From NCBI RefSeq assembly GCF_019977655.1, contig NZ_AP024849.1, positions 4,745,001 to 4,809,000 of the forward strand: a stretch of DNA of 64,000 nt, given 5' to 3'. The stretch comes from Clostridium gelidum (GTDB taxonomy: Bacteria; Bacillota; Clostridia; Clostridiales; Clostridiaceae). Positions 34,863-44,262 of this stretch are shown piece after piece. Below the pieces are notes generated by a model. It was given only the letters and a program-made list of their open reading frames with translations. It searched no databases and was not told the DNA's origin. A program made the position numbers and the translations under genes. The first letter of the stretch is position 1, and every line of letters starts with the position of its first letter.

Positions 34863-35900
34863 TTATGATTTTAAATTCTTATAAACCAGCTTTCCACTAC
34901 TATCAGTAGTAGCTATAAAATCTTCTTTAATTTGTACAAGTTTTCCTTCATATTCAATTTCATTTCCAGTAGTTAAGTTGTTAACACTACCTTTAAGATT
35001 ATCATTTATTAATATCTCACTCTTATTGCTGAAGTATAAATCATTACTACTCACAACAGAATCAAGAGTGACTTTCTTCCAAGTAGATGTATCTTCACTA
35101 ACTTTACCATAAATTATACTTGATATCTTATCTCCGTTAAGTTCTCCAATATATATTACATCTTTTCTGTCAATGCCTAGAAGTGTTAATTTTTTGTTTG
35201 AATTAAATTTTAATTGTTTATTAGGACTTGTAACAAAGAAATTACCATTTAATTTATCTTCATAAATTAATCTATCTTCATGTGGTATTACTTGCATATT
35301 CCCTAAAACATTAGTTTGAAGTGAAATCTTAGTTAAAGTACCATTTATATCTATCCTATAAACTGTATTCTTTAAACCACCTTTATAAATATCTACATAA
35401 TATACACCCGTAATAGTAGATTCACTTACTTTTTTAACTTCCATATCCTTTTGGTAATTACATATATCATTTTCACTAACAGATGTTTCAGAAGAATTCT
35501 TAGGATTATATGTTACAAGTTGAATTTTAGATTCTCCATTTTTTTCAACTTTTTTAGCTATAATAAGAATATCCCTATCTGATAACCATTTGTAATAAAG
35601 AATATTGCCTTCATTTTCTTTTGTTACTACAGTATTTGTACCTATTTTAGTATCTCGCATACATAAATTACCATTTTCATTATAAGTTAAATATTTTCCA
35701 TCATAAGATACATTTATTGCTTCAGCATCAGTAGGAATAGTTGCATTAATATCTTTTGTATTATCTTTCTTAATGTCTTGCTTTTCACTTTTAAAATCTG
35801 ATGAATGCTTAAATACAACTTTATCTAAAACATATAATACACCAATTTGTAATATTATAGATAATATTGCCCACGCAATTATCTTCTTAAACACTTTCAT
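34863..35900 (-). CDS. Membrane-anchored beta-propeller-like protein, function unknown
   Basis: 345 residues. One N-terminal membrane helix (about 8-28) is followed by a linker rich in Lys and Asp. The remaining 280 residues are beta-strand repeats in the style of DPP-IV/TolB propellers (for example AINVSYDGKYLTYNENGNLCM, YYKWLSDRDILII, YYVDIYKG). It should stand on the outer face of the membrane. It is the second gene of an operon, 20 bases after the phosphodiester glycosidase gene, with which it may act on the envelope. No specific family is recognised. Confidence 0.75.
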   Translation of the reverse strand: MKVFKKIIAWAILSIILQIGVLYVLDKVVFKHSSDFKSEKQDIKKDNTKDINATIPTDAEAINVSYDGKYLTYNENGNLCMRDTKIGTNTVVTKENEGNILYYKWLSDRDILIIAKKVEKNGESKIQLVTYNPKNSSETSVSENDICNYQKDMEVKKVSESTITGVYYVDIYKGGLKNTVYRIDINGTLTKISLQTNVLGNMQVIPHEDRLIYEDKLNGNFFVTSPNKQLKFNSNKKLTLLGIDRKDVIYIGELNGDKISSIIYGKVSEDTSTWKKVTLDSVVSSNDLYFSNKSEILINDNLKGSVNNLTTGNEIEYEGKLVQIKEDFIATTDSSGKLVYKNLKS

Positions 35901-35920
35901 AATCTGACCTCACCTTCTGT

Positions 35921-36958
35921 TTATTTAACAATAATTGCTGTTGGGATAGATCTTTCACCCATACTAAACGACGGTGTATTAATAATTTCTCCATCATAAT
36001 ACATTGTTGTTGATTTTCCACCATCTAAATTCATTGCATTAACTGCGCCAAGTTTATATATAACTTCTTGTGCCTCTTTCAACGTAGCGCCTAGGCTACT
36101 TGCCCCTCTACCATCTATGGCTAAGAGGATTATCGCACCATCTTTGCTTTGACCTATGACAGTTCTTGGAGCTATACCCCAACCGCCATCTCCACTCATA
36201 GGAGTCATCTTTCCATTAATAACTAATGATGGTCCAAAACTTAAGGCTTCTTGAGCTCCAAGTTCTTGAAGTTTCTCTATGGAATACTTACCTACAAGCA
36301 TTACGCCCTCTTTATTTATTGCAAGTAAGTCAGTTTCTTTATCTTTTTCCAAATCATTATATACAACTTTCCCACCACTCATAATAATGCCTATTGGTAA
36401 TCCACCAGTTCCTGTCCAGTCCTGATTAGATGATTTATCTGTAAATCCTCCACCATTAATAGCTGCAATCGCATCATTATTTTCAGCAATTTGAGATGTA
36501 GTTTCACCTTCTTCTTTTAACTTCGAAGTATATCCAATTTTCACTCTCGTTGAATCCTTTATTACAAGATAGTGCCCTGTATATTTAGGATTATCTGTTA
36601 TTTTATAATACTCTATAGTCTCATCCTTGACCTTTGGAATATCAATTTGAGCTGTATTAGTTGTTTCGTCAGTTGTTTCAGTTGAATTCTGTCCCATAAT
36701 CTTTGCTATTTTTTCATCAGACAAAAACCATTTTGCTAAATATTGATGATTCATTGAAGTCATTGCAGCTCCAACATATGTACTTTTTGCATTTTCAAAC
36801 GGTCCATATAAAAGTATAAAAGGAAATATACATGCTGTAAAAAGAAGTTCAAATATAAAAAATGACACTACTGTTAAAGTCGAAAATCTTTTCGCCTTTT
36901 TCTTCCCTTTTTTTAATTTAGATTTTAATTTGTTATTTATATTTTTATTTGTATTCAT
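35921..36958 (-). CDS. Phosphodiester glycosidase family protein (NAGPA domain)
   Basis: 345 residues. The basic N-terminus (KLKKGKKKAKR) is followed by one membrane helix at about 28-50. The NAGPA domain (PF09992 type) spans about 150-345, with AAINGGGF, FGPSLVINGK, RTVIGQ and NLDGGKSTTMYYDG. The domain hydrolyses sugar-phosphodiester bonds in the mammalian uncovering enzyme; bacterial forms are linked with exopolysaccharide or wall teichoic acid-like polymers. It is probably exported and membrane-anchored. It is the first gene of a two-gene operon. Confidence 0.9.
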   Translation of the reverse strand: MNTNKNINNKLKSKLKKGKKKAKRFSTLTVVSFFIFELLFTACIFPFILLYGPFENAKSTYVGAAMTSMNHQYLAKWFLSDEKIAKIMGQNSTETTDETTNTAQIDIPKVKDETIEYYKITDNPKYTGHYLVIKDSTRVKIGYTSKLKEEGETTSQIAENNDAIAAINGGGFTDKSSNQDWTGTGGLPIGIIMSGGKVVYNDLEKDKETDLLAINKEGVMLVGKYSIEKLQELGAQEALSFGPSLVINGKMTPMSGDGGWGIAPRTVIGQSKDGAIILLAIDGRGASSLGATLKEAQEVIYKLGAVNAMNLDGGKSTTMYYDGEIINTPSFSMGERSIPTAIIVK

Positions 36959-37193
36959 TTTATTATCCTCTCTAGAAATGCCTTGCGTTTACTTGCATTT
37001 TGAAATATACCAGGTTTTATTATATATTATTTCTATTTAAAAGGCTAGAGCTAATTTATTATTTCTCCAATATATAACATTTTTCTTCAAATTAGCATTT
37101 ATAAACCTCTTTATAAATTAATGTTATTTAGCCTCATATGTAAACTTTTGAAAATATATGTTATATTTACAATTGAGCATTATCACTTGTAAA

Positions 37194-37225
37194 TTGACAT
37201 TTGAAGTCTATTATTATGCTATAAT
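37194..37225 (+). promoter_or_regulatory. Probable promoter of birA
   Basis: An extended -10 TGCTATAAT ends at 37225. A TTGACA lies upstream at 37194-37199, but the spacer of 20 is too long, so the extended -10 is the stronger signal. The start codon is only 23 bases further on, giving a very short leader. Confidence 0.45.
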
Positions 37226-37247
37226 CACTTTAAGGAGGTGCACATTT

Positions 37248-38222
37248 ATGGAAGATAAAATTTTAGATGAATTAAAAAGAGCTGAAAATTATATTTCTGG
37301 TGAATATTTAAGTTTAACATTAAATGTTTCAAGAAGTGCTATATGGAAACACATAAAAAATTTGAAATCAAAAGGCTATATAATAGATGGAATATCAAAT
37401 AAGGGTTATAAATTAATTTCTTCTCCTGATTTATTGAATAAAAGTGAACTTTTCCCCTTATTAAAGACATCTATAATCGGGAAAAATATAATTCACTTTG
37501 ATGACATAGATTCTACAAACATTAAAGCAAAAGAACTTGCTCAAAAAAACATTGTAGATGGTAGTATAATAATTGCGGAAAAACAAACTCTTGGCAGTGG
37601 ACGTTTCAATAGAAAGTGGTTTTCTCCAAGTGGTGGACTTTGGTTTACTTTAGTCTTAAGGCCAACCATTCCTCCAACTGAAGCTCCTAAAATTACTCAA
37701 ATTGCTGCTGCTTCAATTTATAAAACTTTAAAAGATTTTAATATTAACACAACAATAAAGTGGCCTAACGACATACTTCTTAATGATAAAAAACTTTGTG
37801 GGATACTCGCTGAAATGAAATGTGATATGGATAGCGTACATTATTTAATTTTAGGTATAGGTATGAATATTAATATAGATGAAAGTGCTTTTGATGAAAG
37901 CGTAAAATGTATTGCAACCTCTCTGAAACTTCAATATAATAAACAATTTGAAAGAAGAGAAATACTTGCAGGATTTTTAAGTCACTTTGAAACATTATAT
38001 AATAAATTTGTATATAATTTTGATCTTTCTGAGACAATTTCAATTTGTAGAGAGCACTCAAATATATTTGGAAAACAAGCAAAATTGATTACATATAATA
38101 CTGAAGAAATTGTCACTTGTATTTCTTTATCAGATACTGGGGATCTTATTGTGAAAGACAGTAATGGAAATGAAAAATTCGTACTTGCTGGCGAAATAAG
38201 TTTCAATGGATTGAATAATTAA
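37248..38222 (+). CDS. birA: Bifunctional biotin-[acetyl-CoA carboxylase] ligase / biotin repressor
   Basis: 324 residues. The N-terminal winged helix (about 1-60; SGEYLSLTLNVSRSAIWKHIKNLK) binds DNA. The ligase domain has the biotinyl-AMP loop GSGRFNRKW (usually GRGRxxR), KWPNDI and GMNIN, and a C-terminal SH3-like domain. It makes biotinyl-AMP, transfers biotin to carrier proteins and represses biotin genes. The ATG at 37248 is preceded by AAGGAGG; the ORF extends upstream to 37158 without a ribosome site. Confidence 0.94.
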   Translation: MEDKILDELKRAENYISGEYLSLTLNVSRSAIWKHIKNLKSKGYIIDGISNKGYKLISSPDLLNKSELFPLLKTSIIGKNIIHFDDIDSTNIKAKELAQKNIVDGSIIIAEKQTLGSGRFNRKWFSPSGGLWFTLVLRPTIPPTEAPKITQIAAASIYKTLKDFNINTTIKWPNDILLNDKKLCGILAEMKCDMDSVHYLILGIGMNINIDESAFDESVKCIATSLKLQYNKQFERREILAGFLSHFETLYNKFVYNFDLSETISICREHSNIFGKQAKLITYNTEEIVTCISLSDTGDLIVKDSNGNEKFVLAGEISFNGLNN

Positions 38223-38226
38223 ATTA

Positions 38227-38264
38227 ATAAAAAATACAGATATTTCACAATACCTGTATTTTTT
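38227..38264. terminator. Bidirectional terminator between birA and ldh
   Basis: AAAAAATACAG / CTGTATTTTTT with a 14-base loop between two convergent genes; T tracts are present on both strands. Confidence 0.85.
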
Positions 38265-38296
38265 ATAGGATTTATAACAAAGTAATTCTATTTTCT

Positions 38297-39250
38297 TCAT
38301 TTATTAATAACTTTTTGGATATACCCCTTTAATACCTTAGCTGATTCTTGTAATTTTCCAAGCTCCTCTTCATCATTTATTATTGGATTAACAATTCTCA
38401 CAACACCTGTGCTATTAAGAATAGTTGGCACTGCTAAATAAACATCCTCAATTTCATATTCCCCTTGCATTAAGCAAGATACAGTTAAAATAGTATTTTC
38501 ATCTCTTAATATAGCTTCTACTATTCTGTTTACTGCTAATGCTACTGCAAAATAAGTTGCATTTTTTCTACTTATTATTTCGTAAGCAGCATTTTTAACA
38601 TCACTTTCAATTACTGCTTTTACCTCCTTATCCCATTCTAGATTAAACTTCTTTGCATATTCATCAAAACTTTCTCCAGCTATACTTGCAGTACTCCAAC
38701 TTACAATTTCACTATCACCATGTTCTCCTAAAACATATGCATGAACATTATTATTATTTACATTTAAGTACTTACCTATAATATATTTTAATCTTGATGT
38801 ATCTAATACAGTACCGGATGCAATAACCCTTTCACTTGGAAATCCTGATAATTTGTATGTTATATATGCTAATACATCACATGGATTTGATACAACTAAT
38901 AAAATTGCATTTGGGCTCATCTTTGCTATTTCTGGAACAAATCCTTTGAATATATTATAATTTTTTTCAATTAAATCTAATCTAGTTTCACCTTCTTTTT
39001 GTGCTGCTCCAGCTGTGATTATAACAATATCCGAATCCTTAGTTTCTTCAATATTCCCAGCATAAATATTAACTGGTTTTACAAAAGACGTGCCATGCAC
39101 TAGATCCATGACCTCTCCCATTGCCTTATCCATATTTATATCGAATAAACATATTTCGGTAGCTACCCCACTATTCATTAAAGCAAATGCTGTTGTTGCG
39201 CCTACAAATCCTGCTCCTATTATAGATACTTTACGTCTTCTTTCTATCAT
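38297..39250 (-). CDS. ldh: L-lactate dehydrogenase
   Basis: Reduces pyruvate to L-lactate with NADH, a fermentative sink. 317 residues, standard length. The nucleotide-binding loop is GAGFVGA (about 12-18). The specificity loop AAQKEGETR has Gln, as in lactate rather than malate dehydrogenases, and the substrate Arg. The catalytic His is in GEHGDSE. GGAGG stands before the ATG. It sits near pflAB, so pyruvate-consuming enzymes are grouped, though in separate transcripts. Confidence 0.95.
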   Translation of the reverse strand: MIERRRKVSIIGAGFVGATTAFALMNSGVATEICLFDINMDKAMGEVMDLVHGTSFVKPVNIYAGNIEETKDSDIVIITAGAAQKEGETRLDLIEKNYNIFKGFVPEIAKMSPNAILLVVSNPCDVLAYITYKLSGFPSERVIASGTVLDTSRLKYIIGKYLNVNNNNVHAYVLGEHGDSEIVSWSTASIAGESFDEYAKKFNLEWDKEVKAVIESDVKNAAYEIISRKNATYFAVALAVNRIVEAILRDENTILTVSCLMQGEYEIEDVYLAVPTILNSTGVVRIVNPIINDEEELGKLQESAKVLKGYIQKVINK

Positions 39251-39571
39251 AATTAATTTCCTCCTTATTTTTCATTATTAATTTATTATTTCCAACCTCT
39301 GAATTTATTATTACTTTCCAAATATTTTATTATAAATAATCAATTATTTATTTAATATCGTTATACTATAGATATTACTAGTTAATAATTATTCTCACTA
39401 CCATTATAACTCATTTGAAATTTTTCGTAAATACTATATAATTAAATTTAGAAACTTATGGCACATCGAAAAAATATCAATCAATATGCCTGAATAGTTA
39501 ATTTATAATTTAGGCATCTCTTAATTACTATTTTTTCAGATGCCTTATATCTAATATGGAGGTACAATTTA
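39251..39571. other. Divergent intergenic region with a short hairpin
   Basis: 321 AT-rich bases between ldh and the DnaQ-like gene. It contains a perfect 8-bp inverted repeat AGGCATCT / AGATGCCT (39512-39545, T-rich loop) just before the plus-strand gene, and a weaker GGCACAT..ATATGCC pair. No Rex-type site (TTGTTAAnnnnTTAACAA) was seen upstream of ldh. Confidence 0.5.
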
Positions 39572-40189
39572 ATGAAATTATTATTTTTTGATACAGAAAC
39601 CACCAGCATAAAGCCTGGTAGCATATGTCAATTGAGTTATATAACTGTTGATGCAGGAGTAAAACCTCAAATAACAACCGGTAAAAACTTTTTCTTTACA
39701 GTTGATGAAATGGATCCTTCTGCGCAGGAAATTCATGGTTTCTCATTAGAAAAACTTTATGAATTATCTAACGGACAATATTTTGAAGATTTAGTTCCAG
39801 AATTTATTGAAGATTTCACAAGTTCTGATTTCTTAATAGGGCACAATGTTAATTTTGATGTGAGATTTTTGAAACATGAATTATTAACCTTAGGCGAAGA
39901 TTTTGTACCCAAAAATGCCTTCTGTACTATGGCTTATTATAGAGACATATGTAAAATCCCAAAAGCTAACGGCGAAATTAAAAATCCTAAATTATCTGAA
40001 GTAATAGATTGGCTTAATATTTCAACTTCTCAAATTTCTCAAACATCTGAGAAGTTATTTGAAGGTAGTGGCAATTATCACGATGCAAGATTTGATACAG
40101 CTGCAACTTATTTAACTGTTATTGAAGGATTAAAGAAAGGTCATTTTCCTAAAGGATATTTTACAAATATTCTTAACTCAAAAAAATAA
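39572..40189 (+). CDS. DnaQ-like 3'-5' exonuclease (DEDDh)
   Basis: A 205-residue cytoplasmic nuclease with a complete DEDDh set: FDTETT (residues 6-11), GHNVNFDVRFL (mid-chain) and HDARFDTAAT (near 170). It resembles the proofreading epsilon subunit of DNA polymerase III and stand-alone exonucleases. PolC in Firmicutes has its own exonuclease, so this one is probably for repair or RNA processing. GGAGG precedes the ATG. Confidence 0.9.
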   Translation: MKLLFFDTETTSIKPGSICQLSYITVDAGVKPQITTGKNFFFTVDEMDPSAQEIHGFSLEKLYELSNGQYFEDLVPEFIEDFTSSDFLIGHNVNFDVRFLKHELLTLGEDFVPKNAFCTMAYYRDICKIPKANGEIKNPKLSEVIDWLNISTSQISQTSEKLFEGSGNYHDARFDTAATYLTVIEGLKKGHFPKGYFTNILNSKK

Positions 40190-40375
40190 TATTCTTCCAA
40201 ATCAGTGACAATTACCTGTTTTTTCTAAAGAATAAAAATTTGAACATATATATCATTAACACCTTAATAAGTGAATCATATAATATACTATACTTTATAA
40301 TCTTAATAATTTATGATTCTTTTAACATTTATAATTTTGCCGTTATATAAATGTTATTTTCTTTCATGTGCCTTA

Positions 40376-40534
40376 AGGGATGTTCAAAGAAATAACAAGT
40401 CAGTATGCTAGTCTATTTTGTGTCATACTGCTTTGCTAAGTCTCACTAATAGTCCACTATGAGCAATCCTTAGCTCCTTGTCTGACACAAAATATACATC
40501 GCATCTTTGACTTATTATTTTCTTTCACATCCCT
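40376..40534. repeat. Family 2 palindromic element, copy 2 (inverted orientation)
   Basis: About 159 bp, AGGGATGTTCAAAGAAATAA.. to ..ATTTTCTTTCACATCCCT. Its reverse complement aligns with 52643-52806 (GATGCGATGTATATTTTG, CTCATAGTGGACTATTAG, ACACAAAATAGACTAGCATA). The inner stem is GCTAAG / CTTAGC, where copies 1 and 4 have different but paired bases. It lies 23 bases before the rubredoxin start. Confidence 0.85.
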
Positions 40535-40556
40535 AAATTATAAATGAGGTGAGAAA

Positions 40557-40718
40557 ATGAAAAAATATGTTTGTGAAGTCTGTGGATATATTTATGACCC
40601 CGAAGTTGGAGATTCTGATGGTGGAATTAATCCTGGTATAACCTTTGATGATTTACCAGATTATTGGGTTTGTCCTATATGTTCTTTTAACAAAGATAAT
40701 TTTTCCACTGAAGTTTAA
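40557..40718 (+). CDS. Rubredoxin
   Basis: A 53-residue electron-transfer protein. Two iron-binding loops, CEVCGYIYDP (Cys6 and Cys9) and VCPICS near residues 39-42, hold one iron by four cysteines. GINPGITFDDLPDYWVCP is the usual centre. GAGGTGAG precedes the ATG. In clostridia rubredoxins serve oxygen and peroxide reduction. It forms a single-gene unit between a family 2 repeat and a terminator. Confidence 0.96.
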   Translation: MKKYVCEVCGYIYDPEVGDSDGGINPGITFDDLPDYWVCPICSFNKDNFSTEV

Positions 40719-40747
40719 TTTCCATAGCATGTATACCTAATAGCCTC

Positions 40748-40812
40748 AAAAAAACTATAGGATAAATAGAGGGTACTTTTCAGTGACCTCAATTTCACCT
40801 ATAGTCTTTTTT
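40748..40812. terminator. Bidirectional terminator between rubredoxin and pflA
   Basis: Outer stem AAAAAACTATAGG / CCTATAGTCTTTTTT, with an inner hairpin GAGGGT / ACCTC in the loop. Confidence 0.85.
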
Positions 40813-40852
40813 ATTTGAAAACATTCAAAACTAACAAATTATATGCATCATC

Positions 40853-41560
40853 TTACTTAAACAATTCCTCTTGATATTTTTTTGTAATTTCTTTATCCAT
40901 AGCTTTTACTCCATCTAACGGATAATTAATTTCTAAAACTTCATATTTGTTTACGCCTAAAACATGATAAGGCAATAATTCTACCTTTTCAACATTTGGC
41001 ACTGTATCTATATATGCTTTAAGCTTTTTTAGATGTTCCTCTCCATCTGTTAATCCAGGTACTACAACATGTCTTATCCACATCTTAGTATTATTTTTTT
41101 TCATTGCTTCTAAGAATCTTAATGATTCATAAATTTCCATGCCTGTAATATTTTTATATCCATCTTTAGTAAAATGTTTTACATCAAATAATACTAAATC
41201 TGTATACTTTAATATTTCATCATAATCTCCAAATCCATATCCTGATGTGTCAAGACAGGTATTTATCCCTTTGCTTTTGCATAATTTTAATGCCTCAAGA
41301 AGAAATTCTGGTTGCCTTAAAGGATCTCCTCCAGAAAATGTAACTCCGCCTCCACTACTTGCAAAATAAGTTTTAAACCTTTCTATTTTTTTTACTAAAT
41401 CTTCTGGAGTATACTCTTCACCTCCATTAGATGTCCAAGTATCAGGATTATGACAAAACTTACATCGAAGCGCACATCCTTGAAGAAATACTACTACACG
41501 TATTCCTGGGCCATCTACAAGCCCCATTGATTCTATTGAGTGAACTCTCCCTTTAACCAT
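40853..41560 (-). CDS. pflA: Pyruvate formate-lyase activating enzyme
   Basis: A 235-residue radical SAM enzyme. The cluster motif CALRCKFC (near residues 29-36) gives the CxxxCxxC pattern, followed by HNPDTW, typical of PflA. GGDPLRQPEF is the SAM-binding GGE/GGD-type motif. It creates the glycyl radical on PflB by hydrogen abstraction through the 5'-deoxyadenosyl radical. It follows pflB by about 140 bases on the same strand and shares its ZTP-controlled leader if read-through occurs. Confidence 0.95.
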   Translation of the reverse strand: MVKGRVHSIESMGLVDGPGIRVVVFLQGCALRCKFCHNPDTWTSNGGEEYTPEDLVKKIERFKTYFASSGGGVTFSGGDPLRQPEFLLEALKLCKSKGINTCLDTSGYGFGDYDEILKYTDLVLFDVKHFTKDGYKNITGMEIYESLRFLEAMKKNNTKMWIRHVVVPGLTDGEEHLKKLKAYIDTVPNVEKVELLPYHVLGVNKYEVLEINYPLDGVKAMDKEITKKYQEELFK

Positions 41561-41698
41561 AAATACTCCTTTCAGTTAACAGTTAGCAATGAACTGTTAA
41601 CTCATAACTGAACAGAACCTTAGATTAATCAAGTAAATTTACTTTTTATCCAAGGCTCCGTCTCTATACTCTTATATAATCCTAATCCAATCTATTGA

Positions 41699-43930
41699 TT
41701 AGATACTTTCATGGAATGTTCTGCTTATTACTTCTAATTGTTGTTCCTTTGATAATCTACTGAAGTTAACTGCATATCCTGAAACTCTAATTGTTAGTGT
41801 TGGATACTTATCTGGATTTTCCATAGCATCAATTAATGTTTGTCTGTTAAGAACATTAACATTTAAGTGATGAGCTCCTTGAACAAAATATCCATCTAAA
41901 ATCGCAACTAAGTTATTAATCTTTTGCTCTTCATTTTTTCCAAGTGCTTCTGGAACAATTGAGAATGTATTAGAAACACCATCTTGGCATATTTCATTAT
42001 ATGGTATTTTAGCTACTGAGTTAAGTGATGCTAACGCTCCATTTACATCTCTACCATGCATTGGATTAGCTCCTGGCGCTAGTGGTTCACCCTTCTTTCT
42101 ACCATCTGGAGTTGTACCTGTCTTTTTACCATACATAACATTAGATGTAATTGTAAGTGCTGATAATGTATGCTTAGCATCTCTATATAATGGATGTCTC
42201 TTAAGTTCATTTGAGAACTTAGTAACCAATGCTACGCCTAAATCATCTGCTCTATCATCATCATTTCCATATTTAGGAAATTCCCCTTCTACTTCAAAAT
42301 CTATAGCTATTCCATCTTCATTTCTGATTGGCTTAACCTTAGCATACTTAATAGCTGATAATGAATCTATAGCAACTGAAAGTCCAGCAATACCAAAGGC
42401 CATTAATCTTTCTACATTTGTATCATGAAGCGCCATTTGACTAGCTTCATAAGCATATTTATCATGCATGCAGTGAATAATATTCATTGTATCTACATAT
42501 ATTTTAGCAATATACTCTAATACCTTGTCATAATTTGCTTTAACCTTAGCATAATCAAGAATTTCTTCATCTGTAAGCTTTTGAATTCCTGGTACTACTT
42601 TTATGCCCTTTAATTCATCTACGCCGCCGTTTATAGCATACAATAATGATTTAGCTACATTAGCTCTAGCTCCAAAGAATTGCATTTGCTTACCAACCTT
42701 CATGGCAGATACACAACAAGCTATAGTATAATCATCTCCATAAACTGGTCTCATAACTTCATCATTTTCATATTGAATAGCATCTGTCTTTATTGAAATT
42801 TCTGCACAATACCTTTTAAAGTTTTCTGGCAATTTATCCGACCATAAAACTGTAAGATTAGGTTCTGCTGATGTTCCGAGATTAATTAAAGTATGAAGAT
42901 ATCTATATGAATTCTTTGTTACAAGAGACTTACCGCTTATCCCCATACCTCCAATTGACTCAGTTACCCAAGTTGGATCTCCACCAAACAATTCATTATA
43001 TTCTGGAGTTCTAAGATGTCTAACCAATCTCAATTTTATTATAAGTTGATCAACTAATTCTTGAGCCTCTTTTTCATTTATTAATCCTGCTTCTAAATCT
43101 CTTTCAATATATATATCTAAGAAAGTAGAAGTTCTTCCAAATGATGTTGCAGCTCCATTATTTTCTTTAATACCTGCTAAATATCCAAAGTATAAAGCTT
43201 GAACTGCTTCTTTAGCATTTTCAGCTGGCGCCGAAATATCGACTCCATATTTAGCGGCCATTGATTTTATAGCAGCTAATGCTCTTATTTGTTCATTTAC
43301 TTCTTCTCTTTTTCTTACTAATTCATCAAGCATATCGCCAATCAAATTATCAAGATCTCTTTTCTTTTCTTCTATTAAATAATCAATACCATAAAGTGCT
43401 ACTCTTCTATAGTCACCTACTATTCTACCTCTACCATAAGCATCTGGAAGCCCTGTTAAAAGCCCCGCACTTCTTGCAGCTCTGATTTCTTTTGTATAAG
43501 CATCAAATACTCCTTGATTATGAGTTTTTCTATATTGTGGAAAATACTTTTCAATATTTTCATCTAATTTATATCCATATTCCTTTAATGAACTTTGAAC
43601 CATTCTAAGTCCACCAAATGGATTTACAATTCTCTTAAGAGGGGCATCTGTTTGAAGTCCAACTATTACTTCATTATCTTTATCTATATATCCTGGAGCA
43701 TAATTATCAATTCCTGATACTACATCAGTAGCTACATCAATAATTCCCTTCTTAACTTCTTCAACAATTAATTCATATGCTTTTTTCCATACTTCATTTG
43801 TTTTTTCAGATATACCTTCTAAGAAGCTTGAATCACCTTCATATAAGTTATAATTTTTTTGTATAAAATTTCTTACATCTATACCTTCTTGCCAAGTTCC
43901 ATCTTTAAAGCCATCCCATTGTTTAAACAT
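41699..43930 (-). CDS. pflB: Formate acetyltransferase (pyruvate formate-lyase)
   Basis: A 743-residue glycyl radical enzyme that turns pyruvate and CoA into acetyl-CoA and formate in the anaerobic cytoplasm. The adjacent catalytic cysteines are in IACCVSAM (near residue 400). The radical glycine is in RVSGYAVNF, at about residue 718. The length is normal for PflB. GGAGG stands before the ATG. A ZTP riboswitch lies about 200 bases upstream, linking the enzyme to one-carbon (formyl-folate) supply. Confidence 0.96.
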   Translation of the reverse strand: MFKQWDGFKDGTWQEGIDVRNFIQKNYNLYEGDSSFLEGISEKTNEVWKKAYELIVEEVKKGIIDVATDVVSGIDNYAPGYIDKDNEVIVGLQTDAPLKRIVNPFGGLRMVQSSLKEYGYKLDENIEKYFPQYRKTHNQGVFDAYTKEIRAARSAGLLTGLPDAYGRGRIVGDYRRVALYGIDYLIEEKKRDLDNLIGDMLDELVRKREEVNEQIRALAAIKSMAAKYGVDISAPAENAKEAVQALYFGYLAGIKENNGAATSFGRTSTFLDIYIERDLEAGLINEKEAQELVDQLIIKLRLVRHLRTPEYNELFGGDPTWVTESIGGMGISGKSLVTKNSYRYLHTLINLGTSAEPNLTVLWSDKLPENFKRYCAEISIKTDAIQYENDEVMRPVYGDDYTIACCVSAMKVGKQMQFFGARANVAKSLLYAINGGVDELKGIKVVPGIQKLTDEEILDYAKVKANYDKVLEYIAKIYVDTMNIIHCMHDKYAYEASQMALHDTNVERLMAFGIAGLSVAIDSLSAIKYAKVKPIRNEDGIAIDFEVEGEFPKYGNDDDRADDLGVALVTKFSNELKRHPLYRDAKHTLSALTITSNVMYGKKTGTTPDGRKKGEPLAPGANPMHGRDVNGALASLNSVAKIPYNEICQDGVSNTFSIVPEALGKNEEQKINNLVAILDGYFVQGAHHLNVNVLNRQTLIDAMENPDKYPTLTIRVSGYAVNFSRLSKEQQLEVISRTFHESI

Positions 43931-44124
43931 TTGTTATCCTCCTTTATACTTTGTAGTAAAAAAATAGTTATTTTTTTATCAATCAATTCATACCTTTATT
44001 GTATACATTAACTCATCTCTTGTCAATGATATCTTCTATCATTTAATATTCGTTATCATTTTTTTGCGAAAAATATATTCCTCCTCAAAATTATTTTCAT
44101 TAAGCAAAACTTATTTTTACGAAT
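43931..44124 (-). other. pflB leader segment between riboswitch and start codon
   Basis: About 190 AT-rich bases of the pflB 5' untranslated region, after the riboswitch terminator. I see no further conserved structure. Confidence 0.4.
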
Positions 44125-44227
44125 AAAAAAAACCCACTATCCAGGCTTTCATGCCCAGACGGTCGGCTTTCAATAGTCATACTTCACGTGGTAACCCACT
44201 TCCGTCAGTCATATGACTAGATTTCTT
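44125..44227 (-). ncRNA. ZTP (pfl motif) riboswitch upstream of pflB
   Basis: On the minus strand the leader has GACTGACGGAAGTGGG, TTACCACGTGAAG, then the hallmark core GCCGACCGTCTGGGC, followed by a terminator hairpin GTCTGGGC-ATGAAA-GCCTGG and a run of eight T. This is the ZMP/ZTP-sensing 'pfl' motif, which reports low 10-formyltetrahydrofolate and typically controls purine, folate and pfl genes. With ligand, the terminator should be blocked. The promoter at 44234-44262 places the transcript start just before the aptamer. Confidence 0.92.
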
Positions 44228-44233
44228 GTCATA

Positions 44234-44262
44234 ATAATACTACGAGCAAATTAATTTGTCAA
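44234..44262 (-). promoter_or_regulatory. Sigma-A promoter of pflB
   Basis: Minus strand TTGACA (44262-44257) and TATTAT (44239-44234) with a 17-base spacer. Transcription starts about 5-10 bases upstream of the ZTP aptamer. Confidence 0.8.

Noticed and set aside
41573..41610. Inverted repeat GTTAACAGTTAGC..AACTGTTAAC between pflB and pflA
   Set aside because: Short TTAACAG repeats of this kind also occur near 31775; too short and without T tract to call a terminator or element.
38297..43930. Rex redox-repressor sites near ldh and pflB
   Set aside because: I looked for TTGTTAAnnnnTTAACAA upstream of both genes and saw no convincing match.
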